This document shows, in pieces, positions 33,069 through 42,365 of a DNA stretch of 64,000 nucleotides; position 1 is the stretch's first letter; every line of letters starts with the position of its first letter. The DNA comes from Myxococcales bacterium (GTDB lineage: Bacteria; Myxococcota_A; Bradymonadia; UBA7976; UBA1532). The stretch covers positions 43,546 through 107,545 of the forward strand of contig JACKDN010000027.1 in NCBI GenBank assembly GCA_020633465.1. The letters run 5' to 3'. Under the pieces are notes generated by a model. It saw only the letters and a list, made by a program, of their open reading frames with translations. It searched no databases and was not told where the DNA came from. A program made the position numbers and the translations under genes.

Positions 33069-33719
33069 TCAGGGGGCGTCGTCGTCGACGGGCGCCTCGT
33101 CGTCAGCGGCCTTCTCGTCCGCCGGGGCGCCGTCGTCGTCGACGCCCTCGGCGTCCGGGCCCCACAGCTGCTCGAGCTCGATGCGCAGGCCCTCGAAGCT
33201 GGGCGGCTCGAAGACGGCGCGGCCGGTGAGCGCGTGCGAGATCGCATAGCCGCCGTCGCGCAGGACCAGGCGCTCGAGGCTGTAGGTGTCGGGGTTGACG
33301 ATCCAATACTCGGGCACGCCCAGCTCGGCGTACCAGTTGAGCTTCTTGATCCGGTCGTAGCGAGCGCTGCTCGGCGAGACCACCTCGATCACCAGGTCCG
33401 GGCGACCGTCGGTGACCCCCTGGGGCTCACGGCTCGTCGGGTTGTCCGCGGCGTAGTACTGCAGGTCCGGCATCACGCCGCGGTCATCGGACACGCGCAG
33501 CTTGTAGGCCGAGGCGTAGACCTGACCGGCCCGGCGGGGCAAGACCCACGACAGCAGGAAGTGGCCCAACAGCAGGATGATGCGTTCGTGTGCTTCGGTC
33601 GGCCACTCGGTCTCGATCAGCGCGCCGTCCACCAACTCGCGCGGATCGTCCTCGGGCAGCCGGACGAAGTCGTCCCAGGTGAAGCCTCGGGACGTGGGGG
33701 CGCGGGCGGGCGTGGACAT
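33069..33719 (-). CDS. Uma2 family endonuclease-like protein
   Basis: The core reads FTWDDFVRLPEDDPRELVDGALIE, VMPDLQYYAADNP (metal-binding Asp), RPDLVIEVVSPSSARYDRIKKLNWYAELGVPEYWIV. This is the full Uma2/DUF820 signature with E and K in place. An acidic tail of Asp/Ala/Glu (DDDGAPADEKAADDEAP...) follows, about 25 residues, not usual in the family. I take ATG 33719 as start; an in-frame start at 33755 would add 12 residues. The gene lies downstream of the thiolase operon with a 39-bp gap, and may be read from it. The biological role is unknown. Confidence 0.8.
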   Translation of the reverse strand: MSTPARAPTSRGFTWDDFVRLPEDDPRELVDGALIETEWPTEAHERIILLLGHFLLSWVLPRRAGQVYASAYKLRVSDDRGVMPDLQYYAADNPTSREPQGVTDGRPDLVIEVVSPSSARYDRIKKLNWYAELGVPEYWIVNPDTYSLERLVLRDGGYAISHALTGRAVFEPPSFEGLRIELEQLWGPDAEGVDDDGAPADEKAADDEAPVDDDAP

Positions 33720-33758
33720 GCCGATCAGTGTGGCGGGTCGGGCAGAGCGTCGCAAGGG

Positions 33759-35002
<1,244 letters not shown>

Positions 35003-35003
<1 letters not shown>

Positions 35004-36199
35004 CAGAGCGCCTCCACGATGACCGCGATGCCCTGGCCGCCGCCGATGCAGGCCGTGCCCAGCGCGTACTTGCCGCCGCGGCGCTTCAGCTCGTACAGCA
35101 GGTGCGCGGTGATGCGCGCGCCCGAGGCGCCCAGCGGGTGGCCCAGCGCGATGGCGCCGCCGTTCACGTTGGTCTTCTCGCGGGGCAGCTCGAGGGCCTT
35201 CTCGACCGCCAGGTACTGCGGCGCGAAGGCCTCGTTGACCTCGATCACGTCCATGTCGCCCAGGCCCAGGCCGGCGCGCTCGAGCGCGATGCGGCTGGCG
35301 GGCACCGGGCCGATGCCCATGATCGTCGGATCGCAGCCGCTCACGCCCCACTGCACCAGGCGGCCCAGCGGCGCCAGGCCCTTCTTGTCGGCGTAGGCGC
35401 GCGTGCTGAGCACCATCGCCGCGGCGCCGTCGCAGATGCCGCTGGCGTTGCCGGCCGTCACCCGGCCGTCCTTCTTGAACACCGGGCGCAGCTTGGCCAG
35501 GCCGGCCAGGTCGGTCTGCGGCCGCGGGTGCTCGTCGGTGTCGAACACCACCTCGCCCTTGCGCGACTTCAGCGTCAGCGGGGCGATCTCGTCGGCGAAG
35601 CGCCCGGCCTTCTGGGCCTCGGCCCAGGTCTGCTGGCTGCGCAGCGCGTATGCGTCGCAGGCCTCGCGGCTGATGTCGTACTGGTCGGCCAGGTTCTCGG
35701 CGGTGATCGCCATCGGCGCGCCGGTGAACGAGTCGGTCAGGCACTCCCAGAGGCTGTCCTCGAGCTGCGGGCTGCGCCCGAAGGGGAAGCCCTTGCGGCC
35801 GCCGCGCACGACGTGCGGCGCCTGGCTCATCGACTCGGTGCCGCCCACCAGCACGACCTCGGCGTCGCCGACGAGGATCTCGCGCGCGCCGCCGGTGACG
35901 GCCTCGAAGCCGCTGCCGCAAAGCCGGTTGACGGTGACCGCGGGCACCCGCTGCGGCAGGCCGCTGCGCAGGCCCACGTGACGCGCCAGGTAGATGGCGT
36001 CCTTGCTGGTCTGCAGCACGTTGCCGAAGACGACGTGGCCGACGTCCTCGGGGTCGACGCCGCTCTGCTTCAGGGCGGCCTCGGCGGCGTGGACGCCCAG
36101 GTCGGTGGCGGTGAGGCCTTCGAGGGCCCCGTTGAAGGTGCCGAACGCGGTGCGCTTGGCGCCGAGGAAGACGATGTCGGTGCCGAGGGGCTTGGTCAT
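35003..36199 (-). CDS. acetyl-CoA C-acetyltransferase (thiolase)
   Basis: The 398-residue protein has all thiolase hallmarks: C94 in NRLCGSG (acyl acceptor), NEAFAPQ, H354 in GHPLGASG and C384 in CIGGGQG. It converts acetoacetyl-CoA and CoA to two acetyl-CoA, or the reverse; the biosynthetic type fits. ATG 36199 is preceded by GGGAG at 8-9 bases. It is first in an operon with the DRE-TIM enzyme, with possible read-through to the Uma2 gene. A TTCAAA-16-TATGAT promoter lies upstream on the same strand. Confidence 0.9.
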
Positions 36200-36235
36200 G
36201 GCGGGTGCTCCCGTGCTGCTCTCCGTGCGCGCGAC

Positions 36236-36263
36236 ATCATAGTCGCCCGAACGCCGATTTGAA
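36236..36263 (-). promoter_or_regulatory. promoter for the thiolase operon
   Basis: On the minus strand TTCAAA (36263-36258), 16 nt and TATGAT (36241-36236), with a leader of about 35 nt that contains GGGAG before ATG 36199. The -10 matches the consensus in five of six positions. Confidence 0.5.
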
Positions 36264-36295
36264 GCCGCGCGCCCGCCGAGGGTCGCGCGCGGTGC

Positions 36296-36301
36296 TATCG
36301 T
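36296..36301 (+). promoter_or_regulatory. -10 element for the secreted transglutaminase-like gene, leaderless geometry
   Basis: TATCGT at 36296-36301 is followed after exactly 8 nt by ATG 36310, the same arrangement as for the genes at 398, 522 and the leader frame at 19169. No ribosome-binding site is present. A -35 at proper distance is not recognisable. Confidence 0.4.
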
Positions 36302-36309
36302 CGGGCGCG

Positions 36310-39300
36310 ATGATGGGCCTCGTCTTCACCTTGGGCGTCCTGGGCGCGCCCGCCGGGTGCCCGGCGGACGCCGCGCCGAAGTCGGTGGACTGGTGGCTGG
36401 ACCGCTGGGCCGAGAAGCACCCGGCCCTGCGCGGCGCGGGCGGCTGGGGCGAGTGGCCGGTGCTGCGCGTCTGCCCGGACGGCGGGTTCGTGGTCGAGGG
36501 GCCGGACGGCGAGCTGGACGTGGATCCGTCGGTGTTCGGGCCGCGGGACGATCGGCCGGCGCGCTTCTTCTGGCGGCTGTGGCAGCAGGCGCAGTCCGCC
36601 GGGCTGCCGCTCGACGCGCCGACCCTCGGGTGGGATCCGCTCCTGGGTGTCCATCTGTCGACCGACGACCTGATCGTGGTGCGCGAGGGCGTCATGCGCC
36701 GCGTGTCGCGCGCCTGGATGGACGAGGACGCCTACTGGCGGTACAGCGTGCCGCTCGAACGGGCGTCGCCGGATGTCCGCCGCGGGGTGCTCGAGGCCGC
36801 GACGAAGGCCCTTCGCGCGGCCCTGCACGATCGGTCGATGCCCGCCTCCACGCGCGCGGTGCTCGACGATCTGCTCGCCGCCGCCCTCGCCCGCGCGCCC
36901 GTGCCGGGCAACGACTTCCGGCCCGCGTGGGCCCGCGCGCGGCTGACCCAATCGGCCGCGTGGCGCGCCCTGGGCGTCCCCGAACCCGTCGCGCGGCGGT
37001 ACCGTCGGGCGCTGGACGAGGCGATGCAGCTGCACGCCCAGGCCAGCTTCGTCGGGATCAGCGGCCGCGGGGGCACGCCGGAGCTCACCTACCTGGCGGA
37101 CGCGTTCGGCGACACGGCGACCGTCTTGCGCACGCGCCACGCCCGCCGCTTCAGCCGGGCCGGGGCGGTGCCGCAGTGGTATGACGAGACCCCCGCGCCG
37201 TTGCTGGTGGTCGAGGTGTCTCCGTTCGAAGCGGCGACCTGGTTCGTCGACGATCGACCGGTCGCGCGCTGGGAGGCGTCGGACGGCTTCACGTCCGACG
37301 AGGTCGCCTGGCGCGCGGCCTTCGGTTTCCCCGGGCGCGCGGACGTGCGGGGCCTGCCGGACGCCTTCCCGCCGCACCTCGTCGTCACCGATCTGGAAGG
37401 CCGCGTCGAGCAGCTGATCACGCCGCACGGTCGCATCGTGCCCGAGGATCGTCGCGGAGGGTGGTACAGCGACTCGGACGGCGCCTACCCGGCCCCGGCC
37501 CAGATGGCCGCCGCGCTGCCCGACGCCGCGCACCTCGATCTGCTCGGCCAGTACCTGGTCGAGTACGTCCACGACGGGCCGGACCCCGATCTGCCCTGGC
37601 TGCCCGGCACGCTGGCACACCGCGGCGACCTTCACCAGCCGTCGGACCTCACCCTCCACGCGGTCCTCGACGGCCGCATGTTCGGGGACTGCGACGACCT
37701 GGCCGAGCTGCAGGCCGACATCCTGACCGCGCAGGGCAAGCTGCCGCAGGTCATCGGCGTGCCGGGCCACCTGGCGGTGGCTTGGGCCGAGCGCGCGGGC
37801 GACGCCTGGACGGCGTACTCGTTGACCACGGGGCCGGCCATCGCGCGCACGGCGCCGACCTTGGAAGAGGCCGTCGTCGACGTGTACCGCGAGGCCGGGC
37901 AAGGGGACTGGGTCGATCCTTCCTTGCTCGAGTTCACCGTCCGCTACGACGACGCGCCGCTCCGGACGACCGTCTTCGGCACCCCCGACTGGTTCGTGGA
38001 CGGCGCCGCCGCCGACCGGGCCATCGAGCGTCAGCACGCCGAGCTGCTGGGCCTGCGCGCCCGGGCCCTGGCCGATCTCGAGGCCGGGCCAGCGCGCTCG
38101 CCGTCCGCGCTGATGCTGACGGCCGACGCCCACGCGGCCACGGGGGACTGGCCGGGGGCGGCGGCGCTGTACGCCCGCGTCGCCGCCGCGGCGCCCCTGG
38201 CCGCGGCCACCCGCCTGCGCGCCGGCACCGCCCGCGTGGGCATGCTGCTGCGCGCCGGTCAGGCGTGGGCGGCCCGCGCCGAGGCGCTGCGGATCGCGAA
38301 CGAGGCGCTGCCGGCGGCCGAGCGCGAGGGCGCCGGCGGCCACGCGCTGCTGGGCGCCGTGGCGGCCCTGGGCGAGTCGCTGCTGAGCGCGCCGGGGGGC
38401 GCCCGCGACGCGGTGGCCCACCTGGCCGCGCTGGGCCCGACGCGTCTGCGCGACGCCGCCCGGTGGCGCTTCACCGGCGCGGCCGTGGCCGATCTCGAGG
38501 CCTTCGTCTTCACGGCGGTCAGCGCGCGGCGCCTGGCGGGGGCGGCCCTGGATCGTGACGCCCGCGACGCCATCGACCAGCTGCTGGACATGCTGTTCGA
38601 CGGGGTGTGGTTCACCGGCGTCGCCGGCCCGGTCGAGTGGGGCACGCGCCTGGCCGCGGTCGGCAGCCAGCGCGTCTCGCGGGCCCTGCGCCCGGCCGAC
38701 GAGCGGGCGCGCCTCGCGGCCCTGGCCGACGGGGCGGATCTGCCGGGGGGCGCGCCGTGGCTGCACGGCGTCGAGGATCGCACCCCGTGGATCGCCGCCG
38801 AGCCGGCCTTCTGGTGGAACGAGCTGCAGCTCGTGCTCGATCCCGTCGCGCCCACGCCGCCGAGCGTCGCCTCGGTGGCCCCGGTGCTGGACGCGATGCG
38901 CCGCGCTCAGGTCGGCGCGCGGGCGCGCGGCGTCGATCATCCGCTGGTCGACTACGCGTCGCTGGCGGATCTGGCCGACGCCGTCCTGCGCGGCGCGCCC
39001 CCGGATGTCGCGCGCGCCTGGCGGGCCGCGGTCGACGCGGGCGTCGGCGGGGGCACCGCCGTCGACACGATCGTCGACGTCGCGCGCCTCCGCCCGGCCG
39101 CCGCCTTCGGCGCCATCGCCGCGGCGCTCGGCGAGGCGCCGGGCGATCCGTCGCTGCCCCTGCGCTTGGCCTGGCGCGCGCTCGAGCGGGGCCTGCCGGC
39201 CCACGCGCAGGCCGCCGCGCGCGCCGCCGAGCCGGCCTTCGGCGCCGCCGAGCTCGGCGCCATCGAGCGCAGCGTGAGGGGTGCCGGCGCACCCCCTTTC

Positions 39301-39339
39301 GGCCTGCCGCTCGACCTTCGAGGCGCCGCGTCCGATTAG
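36310..39339 (+). CDS. large exported protein with transglutaminase-like Cys/His region
   Basis: 1009 residues with a signal peptide (MMGLVFTLGVLGAPAGC) whose C-terminal Gly-Cys could also form a lipobox. Residues about 30-430 have no recognised domain. At 450-540 there is a transglutaminase-like pattern: D460-C461-DDLAEL, a 20-residue spacing, then H487 in GVPGHLAVAW and later charged residues; cysteine and histidine order and context correspond to the catalytic pair of the transglutaminase/cysteine-protease superfamily. From 590 on, the sequence is helical and alanine-rich, with TPR-like stretches. Such secreted proteins may crosslink or cleave cell-wall material, but that is inference. It stands alone between divergent thiolase genes and a histidine kinase. 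Confidence 0.55.
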   Translation: MMGLVFTLGVLGAPAGCPADAAPKSVDWWLDRWAEKHPALRGAGGWGEWPVLRVCPDGGFVVEGPDGELDVDPSVFGPRDDRPARFFWRLWQQAQSAGLPLDAPTLGWDPLLGVHLSTDDLIVVREGVMRRVSRAWMDEDAYWRYSVPLERASPDVRRGVLEAATKALRAALHDRSMPASTRAVLDDLLAAALARAPVPGNDFRPAWARARLTQSAAWRALGVPEPVARRYRRALDEAMQLHAQASFVGISGRGGTPELTYLADAFGDTATVLRTRHARRFSRAGAVPQWYDETPAPLLVVEVSPFEAATWFVDDRPVARWEASDGFTSDEVAWRAAFGFPGRADVRGLPDAFPPHLVVTDLEGRVEQLITPHGRIVPEDRRGGWYSDSDGAYPAPAQMAAALPDAAHLDLLGQYLVEYVHDGPDPDLPWLPGTLAHRGDLHQPSDLTLHAVLDGRMFGDCDDLAELQADILTAQGKLPQVIGVPGHLAVAWAERAGDAWTAYSLTTGPAIARTAPTLEEAVVDVYREAGQGDWVDPSLLEFTVRYDDAPLRTTVFGTPDWFVDGAAADRAIERQHAELLGLRARALADLEAGPARSPSALMLTADAHAATGDWPGAAALYARVAAAAPLAAATRLRAGTARVGMLLRAGQAWAARAEALRIANEALPAAEREGAGGHALLGAVAALGESLLSAPGGARDAVAHLAALGPTRLRDAARWRFTGAAVADLEAFVFTAVSARRLAGAALDRDARDAIDQLLDMLFDGVWFTGVAGPVEWGTRLAAVGSQRVSRALRPADERARLAALADGADLPGGAPWLHGVEDRTPWIAAEPAFWWNELQLVLDPVAPTPPSVASVAPVLDAMRRAQVGARARGVDHPLVDYASLADLADAVLRGAPPDVARAWRAAVDAGVGGGTAVDTIVDVARLRPAAAFGAIAAALGEAPGDPSLPLRLAWRALERGLPAHAQAAARAAEPAFGAAELGAIERSVRGAGAPPFGLPLDLRGAASD

Positions 39340-39438
39340 CCCACCGTCGGGGCTGCGGTCCCCGACCTCACGCGACGCTCGCCGGCCCGCCCGCCCCTCG
39401 CGCTCGGACCCCGCGCCCGGCGTCGAAGCGGAGACCGC

Positions 39439-41352
39439 ATGGAGCCGTCCTCGACCCCCGCCGGTGCACCCCTCGAAGTCCTGCTGCTCGACGGCGACGC
39501 CGCGCAGGCCGACCGCGTCGCGCGGCTGCTGGCCGGCGTCGACGGCGCCGACGCCCAGGTCACCCACGTCGCCGATCGCGCGGCGGCCCTCGCCGCCCTC
39601 GACGCGCGCCGCTGCGACGTCGTGCTGGTGGGCACGGCCGACGGCGTCGACTTCATCGCCGACGCGAGCGCCCGCCGACCCGCCGTGCCCTTCGTGCTGA
39701 TGTCCGACGACGACGATCCGGCGCTCGATCGCCGCGCGCTGCAGGCGGGCGCCGTCGACCGCGTGGATCGCGACGTCGCCGACGCGCGCCCCCTGCGCCG
39801 GGCCGTCCGATACGCCGCGGAGCGCGCCCACCGCGCCCGCCTCGAGAGCCGCTTCCGCGCGCTGATCGACCGCGCGCACGATCTGGTCGTGGTGGTCGAT
39901 TGGTGCGGCGTCGTGCGCTTCATCAGCCCTTCGGTGCAGCGCATCCTGGGCTACGCGCAGGCCGAGCGCACCGGCACCGACATGACCAAGGACGTCCACC
40001 CCGACGATCTGCCGGTCATCTGGGGCGCCTTCGAGGAGGTCGCCCAGACCGCGGGCCACGTCGTGTCGCTGGTGCTGCGGCTGCGGCACGCCGACGGCAC
40101 CTACCGCACGATCGAGATGAAGGCCTCGAACCACCTCGAAGATCCGGCGGTTCAGGGCATCGTCGTCAACGGGTGGGACGTCACCGAGCGGATCGACCTC
40201 ACGGCTCGGCACATCGCGGCGCAGCGCCTCGAGGCCCTCGGCCAGCTGGCCGGCGGCGTGGCGCACGACTTCAACAACCTGCTGACCGTCATCCGCGCGC
40301 AGACCGATCTGGTGCTGATGGATCTGCCGCCCGACGGGCCGCTGACGGCCGACGTGCAGAGCGTTCAGGACGCCGCCGACCGCGCGGCGCGGCTGACCGG
40401 CCAGCTGCTGGCCTTCAGCCGCGATCAGATCATGCAGCCGCGCCGGGTGGATCTGTGCACGGTCGTGCGGCAGACGGGCCACCTGGTCGAGCGCGTGATC
40501 GGCGAGACGATCGCGGTCACCTACGACCTCGACGAGGGCGCGCCGCCGGTGGTGGTCGATCCCGGCCAGCTCGAGCAGGTGGTGCTGAACCTGGCGGTCA
40601 ACGCGCGCGACGCCATGCCGGCCGGCGGCAGCCTGGTCTTCTCGGTGGGGCGGCGCGCGGTCTGCGCGCGGGGCGGCGGCGGCCCGTGGGCGGTGCTGAC
40701 GGTGCGCGACACGGGCGTCGGCATGGACGCCGCCACCCGGGCCCGCATCTTCGAGCCCTTCTTCACCACCAAGTCCAAGGGCCGCGGCACGGGGCTGGGC
40801 CTGGCCACGGTGCACGGCGTCGTGACGCAGCTCGGCGGGTGCATCGAGGTCGTCAGCGCCCCCGGCGAGGGCACCGAGTTCGTCCTCTGCTTCCCGGGCA
40901 GCGCCGGCCCCCTCGACGCGGTCGCCACGCCCACCGACGCCTTCACCCTCGACGGCGGCGGCCGTCGCGTGCTGGTGGTCGAGGACGACGACGCCGTGGC
41001 GCAGGTCGCCGTGCGCGTGCTGCGCCGCGCGGCGTTCCAGGTGACGCGCGTCCGGGACGCCGAGGCCGCGCTCCTGGCGCTCGAGGCCGGCGCGGCCTTC
41101 GACGTGCTGGTGAGCGACGTCGTCCTCCCCCGGCAGAGCGGGCTGCAGCTGGTCGCCGTCGCGCGCGCCCGCTGGCCGCGCGTCCGCCCGGTCCTGATGT
41201 CGGGCTACGCGCCCGAGGAGGCGGGCGTCGGCACCCTGCCCACCGATCTGCCCTTCGTGCGCAAGCCTTTCCGGCCCGCCACGCTGGTGGAGGCGGTGCG
41301 CCGGGCGACCGGCCCGCTCAGCCCAGCGCCCACACCAGCGCCGGTACCGTGA
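39439..41352 (+). CDS. PAS hybrid histidine kinase with degenerate N-terminal receiver
   Basis: Order: receiver-like domain (12-130), PAS (138-245), HisKA with H276 (GGVAHDFNNLL), HATPase (about 385-500; N-box NLAVNARDAM, G1 DTGVGMD, G2 RGTGLGLATV) and a C-terminal receiver (513-625) with D560 in VLVSDVVLP and K in VRKPF. The N-terminal receiver lacks its phosphoacceptor: where LLD is expected the sequence is VLVG65. The C-terminal part is therefore the only functional phospho-switch. ATG 39439 has GGAG upstream. The catalytic core is almost the same as that in the 44504 gene. The end overlaps the transporter gene on the opposite strand by 35 nt. Confidence 0.85.
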   Translation: MEPSSTPAGAPLEVLLLDGDAAQADRVARLLAGVDGADAQVTHVADRAAALAALDARRCDVVLVGTADGVDFIADASARRPAVPFVLMSDDDDPALDRRALQAGAVDRVDRDVADARPLRRAVRYAAERAHRARLESRFRALIDRAHDLVVVVDWCGVVRFISPSVQRILGYAQAERTGTDMTKDVHPDDLPVIWGAFEEVAQTAGHVVSLVLRLRHADGTYRTIEMKASNHLEDPAVQGIVVNGWDVTERIDLTARHIAAQRLEALGQLAGGVAHDFNNLLTVIRAQTDLVLMDLPPDGPLTADVQSVQDAADRAARLTGQLLAFSRDQIMQPRRVDLCTVVRQTGHLVERVIGETIAVTYDLDEGAPPVVVDPGQLEQVVLNLAVNARDAMPAGGSLVFSVGRRAVCARGGGGPWAVLTVRDTGVGMDAATRARIFEPFFTTKSKGRGTGLGLATVHGVVTQLGGCIEVVSAPGEGTEFVLCFPGSAGPLDAVATPTDAFTLDGGGRRVLVVEDDDAVAQVAVRVLRRAAFQVTRVRDAEAALLALEAGAAFDVLVSDVVLPRQSGLQLVAVARARWPRVRPVLMSGYAPEEAGVGTLPTDLPFVRKPFRPATLVEAVRRATGPLSPAPTPAPVP

Positions 41353-42259
41353 GCAGCGACAGCGTCGTCGACACGAGCACCGCCCGGGACGCGAGGGCGG
41401 TGTCGCCGCCATAGCGCTGCGCGAACAGGCTGCCGCTGAGGGCCACGGGCATGGCCGCGATGACCAGCAGCAGCACGCGATCCGGCCGCGCGAGCGGCGC
41501 GCCCAGCGCGGCGACGCCGGCCAGCCCGGCGCCGACGAGCGCGGGCAGCACCAACAGCCGCCCCAGCAGCACGCGCAGCAGCTCCGCGGGCGCGCCGCCG
41601 CCCCGCTGGTCGGCCAGCTGCGCGCCGGTCACCAGCACCGACAGCGGCACCGTGATCGAGCCGAGCAGGTCGAGCGCTTCGATCACCGCGCGCGCCGCCA
41701 GCGCGCCCGCGCCGTCGCCCCCGCCGCCGCGCGCCAGGTCGCGCACCGGCGGCACCGTCAGCGCCAGCAACAGCCCCAGGCCCGTCGCCAGCAGCCCGGG
41801 GTTGCGCAGCAAGGCGCTCGGGCGCGCCCGCCCGCCGACGGTGATCACCCCGAGGGTCCACAGGACGAGCTGCGCGCCCACGTTGAACAGCAGCACGGTC
41901 CGCACGCCGGCCGCGCCGTACAGGCCCTGCCCGATGAGCAGCGGCAGGAAGATCCAGTTGGGCAGCCCGACGAGGAAGGCGCCGGTCGACGAGCGCGTCA
42001 GCGCGCGCCCCACCAGCATGCCCCCGGCGATGACCACCACGCCCGCCGCCGGCACCACCCAGGCCGAGCGCAGGATGGTGGGATCGACCGTGCGCGGCAG
42101 CTGCACCAGCACCAGCGCGGGGAAGGCGACGTCGACCACCAGGCGGCTCAGCGCGGCCAGGGCGCCGCCCTCGAGCAGGCGGCGCGTGCGCAGCAGCCAC
42201 CCCGCCCCGAAGAGCAACAGGACGACGACGATCTTCGCCAGGACCACGTGGTGAGGCAT
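41318..42259 (-). CDS. AEC-family (auxin efflux carrier-like) transporter
   Basis: About ten membrane helices in two groups of five with a central hydrophilic stretch, the AEC/BART layout. Typical signature residues are ALSRLVVDVAFPALV near the N-terminus, the glycine/asparagine GLPNWIFLPLL in helix 4, and the second-half PLSVLVTGAQLAD. Members export or import organic acids, malate or auxin-like anions; the substrate here is not known. I chose ATG 42259 (PHHVVLAKIVVVLLL), since upstream in-frame codons are unlikely to encode a membrane protein start. The C-terminus ends 35 nt inside the kinase gene, in the other orientation. The promoter region is shared with the divergent kinase at 42366. 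Confidence 0.75.
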   Translation of the reverse strand: MPHHVVLAKIVVVLLLFGAGWLLRTRRLLEGGALAALSRLVVDVAFPALVLVQLPRTVDPTILRSAWVVPAAGVVVIAGGMLVGRALTRSSTGAFLVGLPNWIFLPLLIGQGLYGAAGVRTVLLFNVGAQLVLWTLGVITVGGRARPSALLRNPGLLATGLGLLLALTVPPVRDLARGGGGDGAGALAARAVIEALDLLGSITVPLSVLVTGAQLADQRGGGAPAELLRVLLGRLLVLPALVGAGLAGVAALGAPLARPDRVLLLVIAAMPVALSGSLFAQRYGGDTALASRAVLVSTTLSLLTVPALVWALG

Positions 42260-42365
42260 CCGGCGAACCTGCCGGACGCCGGCCCGCGGCGCAACGCCGG
42301 CGCGCCACCGCCCGGGCACGACCTCCTCGTGCGTCGGTGCACCTTTGGCGTAGGCTCACCGCGCC

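Noticed and set aside
36295..41412. Open frame of about 1700 codons on the minus strand across the transglutaminase-like and histidine-kinase genes
   Set aside because: It is the antisense shadow of two well-supported genes; the protein is a mix of His/Arg/Gly/Ala without any recognisable domain, as is usual for shadows in very GC-rich DNA.
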